Of a stretch of 64,000 nt of DNA, positions 50,705 through 59,340 are shown one piece after another. A model generated the notes under the pieces. That model saw nothing but the letters and a program-made list of their open reading frames with translations. It did not search any database and had not been told where the DNA came from. Every line of letters begins with the position of its first letter. Within the stretch, counting starts at the first letter, position 1. Made by a program: the position numbers and the translations under genes. Source of the DNA: Prauserella salsuginis (GTDB lineage: Bacteria; Actinomycetota; Actinomycetes; Mycobacteriales; Pseudonocardiaceae); the NCBI RefSeq assembly GCF_024648885.1, contig NZ_JANBBF010000001.1, positions 80,393 through 144,392 of the forward strand. Reading direction: 5' to 3'.

Positions 50705-52117
50705 ATGGCCCGTACCGATGTCGGCGTGATGCGCCGCGCAGCGGCGTGGAGCGAGTGGCGCAGGCCCCGCCCCGACCCTTCGATCCAGCGCTCGGATCTG
50801 GCGATCACCGCCGGCATGTTCGCCGGAATGGTCATCGTGATGCTGGCGGTCAACGGCATGGGTGCCCAGACCTTCGGGACCGCGCCGTCCCTGCAGGAGC
50901 AACTGGTCTGGGGCACGGCGCTGTCGCTTCCGCTCGTGGCGAGGCGGCGTTTCCCCGTCGCGGTGCTGCTGGTCGTCGGCGCGGTGTTCATCGCCGCGCA
51001 GGCGCGCCAGATCGGTGACAACACCGTGCCGTCGGTGTGCGTGTTCCTCGCGAGCTACAGCGTGGGCGCGTGGGAGCGCAACCGCAGACTCGCGCACTGG
51101 TCGCGAGTCGTGGTGATCATCGCGATGTTCCTGTGGCTCGCCGTCTCCTTCATCACGGCGATGGCCGAGGACTTTCCCGATTTCCCCGGTTCGACAGGGC
51201 CGTTCGACCCGGTCCTCGCCTCGGTCGTGTACGCCCTGTTGTTCAACGGCGTGTTCTTCGGTGCCGCGTACTTCTTCGGAAACATGGCCTGGGAGACGGC
51301 GCGGCGCAGAGCCGAGCTGGAGGAACGCAACGACCAGCTGCGCAGGTCGCAGGAGGAGAACCTGCGCGGAGCCCTCGTCGCGGAGCGGGTGCGGATCGCT
51401 CGGGACCTGCACGACGTCGTGGCGCACAGCGTGTCGGTGATGGGAATCCAGGCGGGTGCCGCGCGCCGCACGCTCGATCGGGACCCCGCGCTGGCCGGTG
51501 AGGCGTTGCAGACGGTCGAGGAGACCGCCAGGTCGGCGATCGGCGAGCTGCGCGGACTGCTGGGCGTGCTCCGGTCGGAGCCGGACCCCGCGGAGATCGA
51601 CGGCGACGCCACGGCGGGTGCCGGCGAAGCCGCCCTCGGCCACGACGTGTCCGGCGGGAGCGGCGACGGCGAGGGAGACCCCGGCCTGCGCGCCGCATCC
51701 CCGGGTCTGAGCGATCTTCCGGAACTCGTGTCCAGAATGGACGCCGCCGGTATCGAGGCGCGCTACGGCGTGTACGGCGATCAGCGGCCGGTGCCGGACG
51801 CGGTGGCGCTGTCGGCCTACCGCATCGTGCAGGAGGGGCTGACCAATGTCGCCAAGCACTCCGGCGCCGAGGAGGTCGACGTGCGCGTGCGGTATCTGGC
51901 GAGCGCACTCGAGGTCGAGATCGTCGACGACGGCTACGGCCGGTCGTCGGCGGGTGGCAGCGGTCTCGGCCAGGCGGGGATGCGGGAGCGCGCCGCGGTG
52001 CACGGCGGCGAGGTCGAGGTGGGTCCGCGGGAGAACGGACGGGGATACCGGGTGTGGGTGAGCATGCCGCTCGGTCCGCGGCCGGTGTCCCCTCATACGC
52101 AGGAGGAGACCGGATGA
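50705..52117 (+). CDS. Sensor histidine kinase, NarL/DesK type
   Basis: A 470-residue membrane kinase. Residues about 30-200 contain about five transmembrane helices. A coiled linker (RRRAELEERNDQLRRSQEEN) leads to the HisKA_3 dimerisation domain with phosphorylatable His236 in RIARDLHDVVAHSVSVMGIQ. The C-terminal ATPase domain has AYRIVQEGLTNVAKHS (N box) and VDDGYGRSSAGGSGLGQAGM (G box). A Gly/Asp-rich insertion near residues 295-325 separates the two. The stop overlaps the response regulator start as ATGA. Its signal is unknown; the downstream ABC exporter suggests drug or envelope stress. Confidence 0.9.
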   Translation: MARTDVGVMRRAAAWSEWRRPRPDPSIQRSDLAITAGMFAGMVIVMLAVNGMGAQTFGTAPSLQEQLVWGTALSLPLVARRRFPVAVLLVVGAVFIAAQARQIGDNTVPSVCVFLASYSVGAWERNRRLAHWSRVVVIIAMFLWLAVSFITAMAEDFPDFPGSTGPFDPVLASVVYALLFNGVFFGAAYFFGNMAWETARRRAELEERNDQLRRSQEENLRGALVAERVRIARDLHDVVAHSVSVMGIQAGAARRTLDRDPALAGEALQTVEETARSAIGELRGLLGVLRSEPDPAEIDGDATAGAGEAALGHDVSGGSGDGEGDPGLRAASPGLSDLPELVSRMDAAGIEARYGVYGDQRPVPDAVALSAYRIVQEGLTNVAKHSGAEEVDVRVRYLASALEVEIVDDGYGRSSAGGSGLGQAGMRERAAVHGGEVEVGPRENGRGYRVWVSMPLGPRPVSPHTQEETG

Positions 52118-52791
52118 CCGAGTCGTTGCGGGTCGTGCTGGTGGATGACCAGGATCTGGTGCGGGCGGGCTTCCGGGTCATCCTGGGAGCCGAGCCCGAC
52201 ATGTCGGTCGTCGGCGAGGCGGGTGACGGACGCGAGGCCGTCCGGCTGGTCGGCGAGCTGCGCCCGGACGTCGTCCTGATGGATGTGCAGATGCCGGAGG
52301 TGGACGGCCTCGAGGCCACGCGCCGCATCCTCGGCGACCAGGCCGACTCGCCAGCTCCGACGAAAGTCGTCATCCTCACGACGTTCGACAGGGAGGACTA
52401 CCTGTTCGAGGCGTTGCAGGCGGGCGCGAGCGGTTTCCTGCTGAAGAACGCCTCGCCGGAGGACCTCGTCGAGTCGGTGCGGATCGTCGCCCGCGGCGAC
52501 GCGCTGCTGTCGCCCGAGGTCACCCGGCGGGTCATCGCCCGGTTCAGCGCGCCGAACGCGGCTCCGCTGCCGGCGACCAGGCCCGACGTGCTGACCGAAC
52601 GCGAGTACGAGGTGCTGGTCATGCTGGCGCGGGGGGCTTCCAACGGGGAGATCGCCGAGCGGTTCGTCGTCAGCGAGGCGACGGTGAAGACCCACGTGTC
52701 GCGGGTCCTGACGAAGCTTGATCTGCGGGACCGGACCCACGCCGTCGTGTTCGCCTACGAGAACGGGATCGTCGCGCCGGGCATCGCGTGA
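52114..52791 (+). CDS. Response regulator, NarL/LuxR family
   Basis: A 225-residue regulator. The receiver domain has the acidic pair in VVLVDDQDLVR, the phospho-acceptor Asp57 in VVLMDVQMPEVDG and Lys in FLLKNASPEDL. The C-terminal LuxR helix-turn-helix is LTEREYEVLVMLARGASNGE...VSEATVKTHVSRVLTKL. ATG 52114 follows AGGAGGAGA. It is co-translated with the kinase. The ABC genes start 107 bases downstream from their own predicted promoter and are its most likely target. Confidence 0.92.
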   Translation: MTESLRVVLVDDQDLVRAGFRVILGAEPDMSVVGEAGDGREAVRLVGELRPDVVLMDVQMPEVDGLEATRRILGDQADSPAPTKVVILTTFDREDYLFEALQAGASGFLLKNASPEDLVESVRIVARGDALLSPEVTRRVIARFSAPNAAPLPATRPDVLTEREYEVLVMLARGASNGEIAERFVVSEATVKTHVSRVLTKLDLRDRTHAVVFAYENGIVAPGIA

Positions 52792-52886
52792 ACGGCCGAG
52801 CAGGCTTGGTCCGGCAGCGGGGTCCATCGGGAGGCTGACGCCCGGGATACATCGCCAGCCTGACGCGCGTGCCCGTGCCGTGCTCC

Positions 52887-52892
52887 TAGTCT
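52887..52892 (+). promoter_or_regulatory. -10 element TAGTCT of a leaderless ABC transcript
   Basis: It ends 6 bases before ATG 52899, so transcription is predicted to start at the ATG. No ribosome binding site is present. Confidence 0.5.
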
Positions 52893-52898
52893 GCTCGT

Positions 52899-53804
52899 AT
52901 GTTGAAGGTGAATGGCGTCAGCCGGAGCTTCGGCGACCACCGGGTCCTCGACTCGGTGTCGTTCGACGTCAAGCCCGGCCGGATGACGGGGTTTCTGGGG
53001 GCCAACGGCGCCGGTAAGACCACCACGATGCGGATCATTCTGGGGGTCCTCAAGGCGGACGCGGGCTCGGTGACGTGGCACGGACAGCCGGTCACGCAGG
53101 CGGTACGGCAGCGGTTCGGGTACATGCCGGAGGAACGCGGCCTGTACCCGAAGATGAAGGTCGCGGACCAGATTCAGTGGTTCGGCAGGCTGCACGGCAT
53201 GTCGCAGGCGAAGGCGGCGGCGACCACCGAGCGTCTGCTCGACGAGCTAGACCTGGGCACGCGTGCCAACGACAAGCTCGAGGCGCTCTCGCTCGGCAAC
53301 CAGCAGCGCGCGCAGATCGCCGCTTCGCTGGTGCACGATCCGGATCTGCTGATCCTCGACGAGCCGTTCTCGGGTCTGGACCCGATCGCGGTCGACACGG
53401 TGCTGCGGGTGCTGCGCCAGCGTGCCGCCGATGGGTCGCCGGTGCTGTTCTCGAGTCACCAGCTCAGTGTGGTCGAGCAGCTGTGCGACGACCTGGTGAT
53501 CATCTCCGGGGGAGAGATCAGGGCCAGTGGCGAACGGGACGAGCTCAAGCAGCGCTACGGCACCCCGCGATACGAGCTGGTCGTCGGGTCGGACGCCGGG
53601 TGGCTGCGCGACGTTCCGGGCATCAAGGTGACCAGTGTGGACGGTCCGAAGGCGGTCATCGAGCCCGCTTCGGCGGAGGGCTTCCGCGCCGGCGGTGAAG
53701 CGCTGGACCAGCGGATCCTGCAGGAGGCGATGCGCCGCGGCGAGGTGCGGGCGTTCACGCCGGTCGTGCCGTCGCTCAACGAGATCTTCAAGGAGGCGAT
53801 CTGA
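52899..53804 (+). CDS. ABC transporter ATP-binding protein (drug/Na+ exporter type)
   Basis: A 301-residue ATPase. Walker A is GANGAGKTTT with Lys40. The signature is a variant, LSLGNQQRAQIA instead of LSGGQ. Walker B is LLILDEPFSGLD, and the switch histidine is in LFSSHQLSVVEQL. A C-terminal DUF4162-type domain of about 80 residues follows. The stop overlaps the permease start by one base (TGATG). With the permease it forms an ABC-2 type exporter, probably switched on by the upstream two-component system. Confidence 0.92.
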   Translation: MLKVNGVSRSFGDHRVLDSVSFDVKPGRMTGFLGANGAGKTTTMRIILGVLKADAGSVTWHGQPVTQAVRQRFGYMPEERGLYPKMKVADQIQWFGRLHGMSQAKAAATTERLLDELDLGTRANDKLEALSLGNQQRAQIAASLVHDPDLLILDEPFSGLDPIAVDTVLRVLRQRAADGSPVLFSSHQLSVVEQLCDDLVIISGGEIRASGERDELKQRYGTPRYELVVGSDAGWLRDVPGIKVTSVDGPKAVIEPASAEGFRAGGEALDQRILQEAMRRGEVRAFTPVVPSLNEIFKEAI

Positions 53805-54937
53805 TGACCAGCGTCGAGGAGCGGACCTCCGTCGAGTCTCGCAACGACAGTGGCGGCGTGACGTTCATGCAGGCCACGTGGCTCGTGGCGGAACGTGAGA
53901 TCAAGGCGTTCGTGCAGATGAAGGGATTCTGGATCGGGCTCGCGGCGATCGTCATCGGCCTGTTCGCCGCGTCGATCCTGCCGAACGTGCTCGGCGGCGG
54001 CGACACGAAGGTCGCCGTCACCAGCACCGAGGTGGCGCAGACGCTCGAAGCGGGCTCCTTCGACGTCGAGCGCACCGACGACGTCGCCGCCGCGGAGGAA
54101 CTCGTCCGCACCGAAGAGGTCGAGGCGGCGGTCGTGCCGGACACGACGGGCCAGTCGGCGACCGGGGTCGAGGTCGTCGCGCTCGAGAACCCGCCCAGCG
54201 ACCTCATGGCCTCGCTGGGTTCGCCACCGCCGGTGAACCTGCTCGAGCCGGGCGATGTGAGCGAGGGCGAGAAGCAGCTCGTCATCATGGCGTTCGCGCT
54301 GGTGTTCATGCTCTTCGCCATGGGAGGGACGGCGATCGCGCAGAGCGCCGTCACCGAGAAGCAGACCAGGGTCGTCGAGATCCTGGTGTCGACGTTGCCG
54401 GTGAAATCGCTGCTGGCGGGCAAGATCGTGGGCCACACCCTGCTCACCGTCGGCCAGGTGATCGTGCTGGCCATCGCCGCTCCGATAGCACTGCAGGCCG
54501 GCGGCAACGAGGCGCTGCTCGAGGTGATCCTGCCCGCGCTCGGCTGGTACGTGCCGTTCCTCGTGTTCGCGTTCGTGCTGTTGGCCTCCATGTGGGCGGT
54601 CGCCGGATCGCTGGTGAGCCGTCAGGAGGACCTGGGCTCGACGATGGGCCTGGTCATGGCACTGGTGTTCGGCCCGTACATGCTGGTGATCATGCTGTCC
54701 GACAACGCGACGGCGATGACCGTGCTGTCGTACGTGCCGTTCTCGGCGGCCATCGCGATGCCGGTGCGCCTGTTCACCGGTGAGGCACAGCTCTGGGAAC
54801 CGTTCGTGTCGCTGGGACTCATCGCCGTCATGATCGTCGTGATCACGGCCGTGGCGACCCGGCTCTACACGGGTTCGTTGCTCCAGACCGGGGGCAAGGT
54901 CAAGCTCTCGCGTGCCTGGTCGTCCGCTTCGGACTAG
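53804..54937 (+). CDS. ABC-2 type transporter permease (NatB-like)
   Basis: A 377-residue permease. The first helix (GFWIGLAAIVIGLFAASILPN, near residue 45) is followed by an extracytoplasmic domain of about 120 residues. Five to six further helices then include the conserved ITEKQTR-type loop (SAVTEKQTRVVEILVSTLPVKSLLAGKIVGH). This is the layout of NatB/YhaP-like exporters. ATG 53804 overlaps the ATPase stop. The operon ends at a 12-bp hairpin at 54949-54986. Confidence 0.88.
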   Translation: MTSVEERTSVESRNDSGGVTFMQATWLVAEREIKAFVQMKGFWIGLAAIVIGLFAASILPNVLGGGDTKVAVTSTEVAQTLEAGSFDVERTDDVAAAEELVRTEEVEAAVVPDTTGQSATGVEVVALENPPSDLMASLGSPPPVNLLEPGDVSEGEKQLVIMAFALVFMLFAMGGTAIAQSAVTEKQTRVVEILVSTLPVKSLLAGKIVGHTLLTVGQVIVLAIAAPIALQAGGNEALLEVILPALGWYVPFLVFAFVLLASMWAVAGSLVSRQEDLGSTMGLVMALVFGPYMLVIMLSDNATAMTVLSYVPFSAAIAMPVRLFTGEAQLWEPFVSLGLIAVMIVVITAVATRLYTGSLLQTGGKVKLSRAWSSASD

Positions 54938-54948
54938 GGGTTGTGACA

Positions 54949-54986
54949 ACCGGTCCCCGGTCGGCGAGTGCCGGCCGGGGACCGGT
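54949..54986. terminator. Convergent hairpin terminator
   Basis: Perfect 12-bp stem (54949-54960 with 54975-54986), 14-base loop, between the permease stop and the stop of the minus-strand P450. No T-run in either direction. Confidence 0.65.
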
Positions 54987-54995
54987 CCGTTCGCG

Positions 54996-56387
54996 TCACG
55001 GGCGAGGCCGGGCCGAGAACGTCAACGCGACGTGGTTGAGCGAGGCGGGAAGGCGTCCCGGGTCGAGCCGGGCGCCACCCGTGCCGGTCAGCCGAACCTC
55101 GCGTCGGCGCAGGATCGCGGCGAGCAGGGTGGCCGTCGTGAACAACACGACGTCCCTGCCGGGGCACGCCGCGGGACCGCTGCTGAACGGAACGAGCGCG
55201 GGCTGTGCCCGTGCTCTGCCGTCGAGCCAGATGTCGGGTTCGAATCGGTCCGCGTAGGGCAGCCGTCCCGAGTCGCGATGGAACAGTGGCGCGAACGCCA
55301 GGAACGTGGTCCCCTTCCCGCCCCATGCGGTGTCGGCGCGTGCCTCGCGGAGCAGGGCGGGAGTGGTGGGCCAGAGCCGCAGTGATTCGAGGACACAGGC
55401 GCGCAGGAACGGCAGCTGCCGCACCTCACCGACGTCGCCCTGGTCGGCCTCCTCGCGTGCGCGGGCGTGTGCGCCGGGATGGGTCGCGATCAGCGCCAGC
55501 GCACGGAACGTGGCGATGCCCGCGGCGTCGAAGGCGAACAACCAATGGGGCACCTGCCCGGTCGTATCGTCCACCCCGGAGTCGTCCGGTTCCGCGTCCG
55601 CGGCGACCGCGTTGAGTGCGGCGACGAGACTGCCCCGCCGGTCCAGACCGGCCTGCTGCCGGACCAGCCCGAGGAACCGGTCCCGGAGTCGCCGCTGTTT
55701 CGGCAGTAGATAGGCCCAGTTGGCGTCCTGCCTTAGCCGGCCGAGCAGATCCGTGACCTCCCGGTCGGCTGCGGTGTCGCCGCCGAGCGTGAGCTGCCGG
55801 ACGATCCGCCACCACAGTGCGGAGAAGTCCGCCCAGCCGATGCCGGACGGCAGTTCGTCGGCACCCGTGCCGATCGGGCCCGCCCACTCGCCCGCCAGGT
55901 GGTGCAGTCCTCGTCCCGGTTCGAGTGCGTGCTCGTTGGCGTCGCGTCGCCGCTGCCGGCGCGGGCCCTCCGAGATGAGCACGCCGTGGGGCTGGAACCG
56001 GCTCAGTGCGGCTCGCTTCTCCAGTGTCGCCGGGCTGAACGGCACCGGCGCATCCGTGAGCAGGTGGCCGACGTCGGCGTGATCGAGGAGCACGGTGACC
56101 GAACGCCCCGGCAACCGCAACCGCACCGGGCGGCCGTGGTGGGCGCGGCGGAGCGCACGCAGTGTGGTGATCGCGCGGCGGTCGAGTTCGAACCGTTCGG
56201 CCAGCTGCATCACCGCGGGACGGCGCGTGATCGGTCCCGCGCCGATCGTCGGGGCCAGGACCGTCGCCGCGACCCGTGCCGTCTCGGCGAGGGAGGCGGC
56301 ATCCGACGTCGGGTGCGGTTCGTCCGCACGGAGCGCCCCGCCCGAGGGGGTGGTGGTCGGCGTCGTGGATCGGTCGGAAGTCGTCAT
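54996..56387 (-). CDS. Atypical cytochrome P450 lacking the I-helix acid
   Basis: A 463-residue P450-like protein. The K-helix ExxR is VLESLRLWPTTPALLRE and the heme loop is FSSGPAACPGRDVVLF with the cysteine ligand. The I-helix reads AFDAAGIATFRALAL: the acid of the usual acid-alcohol pair is Ala, the Thr is kept. N-terminal LDRRAITTLRALRRAHHGRP and a proline-poor start suggest a soluble protein. ATG 56387 gives an MTTSDRSTT start; no clear ribosome binding site precedes it. It is divergent from a DUF4383 membrane protein gene. Altered oxygen activation or a non-monooxygenase reaction is possible. Confidence 0.82.
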   Translation of the reverse strand: MTTSDRSTTPTTTPSGGALRADEPHPTSDAASLAETARVAATVLAPTIGAGPITRRPAVMQLAERFELDRRAITTLRALRRAHHGRPVRLRLPGRSVTVLLDHADVGHLLTDAPVPFSPATLEKRAALSRFQPHGVLISEGPRRQRRRDANEHALEPGRGLHHLAGEWAGPIGTGADELPSGIGWADFSALWWRIVRQLTLGGDTAADREVTDLLGRLRQDANWAYLLPKQRRLRDRFLGLVRQQAGLDRRGSLVAALNAVAADAEPDDSGVDDTTGQVPHWLFAFDAAGIATFRALALIATHPGAHARAREEADQGDVGEVRQLPFLRACVLESLRLWPTTPALLREARADTAWGGKGTTFLAFAPLFHRDSGRLPYADRFEPDIWLDGRARAQPALVPFSSGPAACPGRDVVLFTTATLLAAILRRREVRLTGTGGARLDPGRLPASLNHVALTFSARPRP

Positions 56388-56522
56388 GCCGCAGGGATTG
56401 CCAGACGGAGCGGACGTGAATCGACCTCGTCGCGCAGGATCGGGTGCTGGCCGGAAGCTCTCACGGGGCGGTGCGGTGCGCGGCGTGCGTTTGCCTGACG
56501 CGATGTCGGGAACACGTCGGAC

Positions 56523-56966
56523 ATGTCGGACAGGGATGCGTGGGACAAGGGCCGGCCGCACACCGGCCGGTGGGCGCGGACCCTCGTCTGCGTCATCGGT
56601 GCCTGCTACCTCGTCCTCGGTGTGGCGGGTCTGGTGAGCGGTCCCGGCAGAGTGCTGGTCTTCAGTTCGGGGGCACTGCTCGACGTCGTTCGCGCAGCGG
56701 TCGGGGTGTTGTGCCTCACCGCGTTGCATCCACGTGCGTCGGCCACGGCGCTCGGCTGGTTCCTGTTCGTCGGTTTCACCGCGCTGGTGGCCTACGGCGT
56801 ACCCGCGGCGATCGCAGCGGATCCGGCCGACGTGGGACAGGTGTTCCCGCTCTCCTGGGCCGACAACGTCGCGCATCTGGTGACGGCGTTGCTGGGACTG
56901 GCGATCGGGATGTCGCGGTATCCCGTGCGGGACACCGTTGCTCCCGGTGAACACCGGAACGACTGA
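56523..56966 (+). CDS. DUF4383 family membrane protein
   Basis: A 147-residue protein with four predicted transmembrane helices starting at about residues 20, 48, 75 and 112. The final NVAHLVTALLGLAIGMS helix carries the conserved Asn and His of DUF4383 proteins, which are common in actinobacteria and of unknown function. The ATG at 56523 lacks a strong ribosome binding site. It is divergent from the P450 gene with 135 bases between starts. Confidence 0.75.
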   Translation: MSDRDAWDKGRPHTGRWARTLVCVIGACYLVLGVAGLVSGPGRVLVFSSGALLDVVRAAVGVLCLTALHPRASATALGWFLFVGFTALVAYGVPAAIAADPADVGQVFPLSWADNVAHLVTALLGLAIGMSRYPVRDTVAPGEHRND

Positions 56967-57186
56967 GCCACCACCTCGGGCACTGTCCACAGTGGTGGTT
57001 GCCGGCGGTGGGACGGACGCGGCCTGCGAGTCACATCACGCCTCGCCCCCGAGATGGGACGCCGCGGCCTGTTAGTTCGCGGCCTCGTTGGGAAACCGGC
57101 GGGAGCCGGCGAACACGAACCGGGGGTGACGCGGCGGTGACGATGCCGGCCGGCCCTCCGGACGGCCCCTCTGGAAGGAGGAGGAG

Positions 57187-57417
57187 ATGACGACGCCCGA
57201 GAGCGGTCATGTGACCGGGACGAAGGACAAGACCTACAACATCATCTGGTACGTCGAGGCGTGCCTGAGCAACGCGCTGCGACTGGAGACTTACGTCGGC
57301 GACGCCGAGCGGGACGGTGACTCCGAGCTCGCCGAGTTCTTCCGCAAGGCGCAGGCCGACAGCCGCAAGGGCGCCGAGCAGGGCAAGGAACTGCTGCGGA
57401 AGCGATTGTCGTCCTGA
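57187..57417 (+). CDS. Conserved small actinobacterial protein of unknown function
   Basis: A 76-residue soluble protein behind a very strong ribosome binding site (GGAAGGAGGAGG). It is almost entirely helical in composition, with conserved-looking KTYNIIWYVEACLSNALRLE and LAEFFRKAQADSRKGAEQGK segments. I recall similar small proteins encoded beside Rv2629-type genes in other actinobacteria, but I cannot verify that here. It opens a run of four small or hydrophilic genes ending at 59317, all on the plus strand. Function unknown, possibly stress related. Confidence 0.75.
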   Translation: MTTPESGHVTGTKDKTYNIIWYVEACLSNALRLETYVGDAERDGDSELAEFFRKAQADSRKGAEQGKELLRKRLSS

Positions 57418-57635
57418 CGAACCGGGCCGCGCTCGCGCTCCGGCACGGGTGCACGCGGTGGTCGCCGGCAGCCGGATCGTCCGGGATGCCACGGCCACCG
57501 CGGCCGAGGCCGGAACCACGCCGTGCGCCGGGGCCGGAGCGCGAACGCGGCGCCCGGCACGCGCGTTTACCCGGTCGTAGCTCGGGCAACGCTGAGGGAG
57601 CCCTCCTGCAGCGGCGGCCACGAAAGGAGCGCCCG

Positions 57636-58016
57636 ATGCAGCACGATCAGTTCGACGCGGCGACTCCGCCGCAGGACACCGGTGCACCCGACAGCGTCGA
57701 GCAGGACCCGGCCGCCCTGGGCAGTGCCGAGGACCTCGACGAGGACCGATTGCAGCAGGACCCGCTGGAGGGCGGCGTCGAACCGCCCGAACGGTGGTCC
57801 GGTGTCGACCGCTGGGGGACCACGCCGTCCGAGCAGCGCGAGGGCGAACCGCTGGACGAGCGGCTGGCCGAGGAACAACCGGACACGCCCACGCCACCTC
57901 CTCCCGAACAGGAACCGGACCTGCCGCGCGGTCTCGACACCGAACGCGGTGAGGAGGCCGACAAGGCGGGCGGCTCGGTGGCGGACGCGATCCGCGCACC
58001 CCGGCCGCCCGAGTGA
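57636..58016 (+). CDS. DUF5709-like acidic disordered protein
   Basis: The 126-residue protein is very acidic, Pro/Glu/Asp-rich and probably disordered. It has no hydrophobic core beyond the WSGVDRWGTTPSEQREGEPL segment, which with LDERLAEEQPD is the recognisable DUF5709 pattern of actinobacteria. ATG 57636 follows AAGGAG by 7 bases. It lies 14 bases upstream of the hibernation-factor-like gene and is probably co-transcribed. Such proteins are often induced in stationary phase or stress, but no function is established. Confidence 0.75.
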   Translation: MQHDQFDAATPPQDTGAPDSVEQDPAALGSAEDLDEDRLQQDPLEGGVEPPERWSGVDRWGTTPSEQREGEPLDERLAEEQPDTPTPPPPEQEPDLPRGLDTERGEEADKAGGSVADAIRAPRPPE

Positions 58017-58030
58017 CGCGAGGAGGGACG

Positions 58031-59110
58031 ATGCGCAGGAACGAACTGCAGGACGTACTGGCCGCCGAGGGCCCGTTCGCGTGCGCGTACTTCGACGCGT
58101 CCCACGACACCGAGGACGCAGCCGACCGGATCCGGTTGCAGTGGCGTTCGGTGCGCGAACAGTTGACCGAGCAGGGCGCAGATCAAGCCACGGTGGACGC
58201 GATGAACCGTGCGGTCTCCGGCGGCGAGCCACCGGTCGGTACCGCGGGCAGAGCGTTGATCGGCGCGGGCGGGGACCTGCTCGTCGACGAGTGGCTGCCG
58301 TCGCCGCCGCAGACGGTGGCACGCAGGTCGGAGGTGCCCTACCTGCTGCCGCTGCTGGCGACGATGGACCGGCCCGTGCCGTACGTGGCCGTGATCGCCG
58401 ACCGCACGGAGGCGCGGCTGAAGGCGGTCGACCACAGCGGGGAACCGGTCGCGACGGAGGACGTCAGCGGTGAGGACTACCACGTGCACAAGCCTCGCGG
58501 GGGTGGCTGGTCGCATCGGCGGATCCAGCAGTACGCCGAGGAGTCGGTGAAACGCAACGCCCGTGACATGGCCGACGAGGCGGATCTGTTGGCACAGAAG
58601 GTGAGCGCGCGCCTGGTCGCGATCGGCGGAGAGGCACAGACACGGTCGGCGTTGCGCGACGAGCTCTCGCCGCGGTGTGCGGAGATCGCGGTCGAGCTGA
58701 ACGCGGGGCCTGCCGAGGGGGAACCGGATCTGGACGAGTACGACGCGTGGCTCGACGAGCTGGTCGCGCGGCAGCAGGCCGAGGACCGTGACGACATCGT
58801 GCAGCGGTACCGGGCCGCCGCGGGCAGGGACGAAGGGGCATCCGGGCTGCGTGCGGTGACCGCGGCGCTGCGGGACGGCCGGGTCGCCACATTGCTGGTG
58901 GACCGCGGCGGGCTCGGCGACGGCACCGTGCTGTGGGGCGAGGACCTGCTGCGGGTCGCGACGGCCGAGGACGGGCTGTCGGAACAGGACGTCAGCGAGC
59001 ACCGCGCGGACGAGGCGCTGCCCGCCGCGGCGATCGCGGCGGGGGCGGACGTGCTGGTGGTCGACGGTGTCGAGCTGCCGGACGGGGTCGGGGCGCTGTT
59101 GCGTTACTGA
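58031..59110 (+). CDS. Rv2629/Msmeg1130-type eRF1-like protein, probable ribosome hibernation factor (Balon family)
   Basis: A 359-residue protein of the bacterial archaeo-eRF1-like family that includes mycobacterial Rv2629 and Msmeg1130. Msmeg1130 is a known homologue of the hibernation factor Balon, which binds the ribosomal A site. Typical features are the N-terminal FACAYFDASHDTEDAADRI and the PYVAVIADRTEARLKAVDHSG strand. The GGWSHRRIQQYAEESVKRNA helix and the C-terminal ARVATLLVDRGGLGDGTVLW-like release-factor fold region follow. ATG 58031 follows GGAGGGA. It lies within a run of small stress-type genes. A Vms1-like peptidyl-tRNA hydrolase role is the alternative. Confidence 0.78.
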   Translation: MRRNELQDVLAAEGPFACAYFDASHDTEDAADRIRLQWRSVREQLTEQGADQATVDAMNRAVSGGEPPVGTAGRALIGAGGDLLVDEWLPSPPQTVARRSEVPYLLPLLATMDRPVPYVAVIADRTEARLKAVDHSGEPVATEDVSGEDYHVHKPRGGGWSHRRIQQYAEESVKRNARDMADEADLLAQKVSARLVAIGGEAQTRSALRDELSPRCAEIAVELNAGPAEGEPDLDEYDAWLDELVARQQAEDRDDIVQRYRAAAGRDEGASGLRAVTAALRDGRVATLLVDRGGLGDGTVLWGEDLLRVATAEDGLSEQDVSEHRADEALPAAAIAAGADVLVVDGVELPDGVGALLRY

Positions 59111-59134
59111 GCCGTCCGGGGCGGAGGGATCCGA

Positions 59135-59317
59135 ATGAAACGCGAGAGTGATCAGCACGCGCCGTGGGTGGACGACCAGCTCGAACAGGAGCTGGAAGGT
59201 GCGCTGCGGGGAAACCGGCCGTCGCGGGCGGACGAGCCCAGGGACCCGGAGCCGCCCGCCGATGACGATCCCGACGTCGCGGGATGGTCGCCGCGCACCG
59301 AGGACGAGCCCGAGTGA
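59135..59317 (+). CDS. Small hydrophilic protein, conserved in actinobacteria
   Basis: A 60-residue acidic protein beginning MKRESDQHAPWVDDQLEQEL and rich in Asp, Glu, Pro and Arg, without hydrophobic segments. ATG 59135 is preceded by GGAGGG. It starts 24 bases after the hibernation-factor-like gene and ends the operon. The MKRESD...EWRDPEP-type pattern is one I associate with short uncharacterised actinobacterial proteins. No function is known. Confidence 0.7.
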   Translation: MKRESDQHAPWVDDQLEQELEGALRGNRPSRADEPRDPEPPADDDPDVAGWSPRTEDEPE

Positions 59318-59340
59318 GCCGGGTGTGACTCGGCCGTGGT

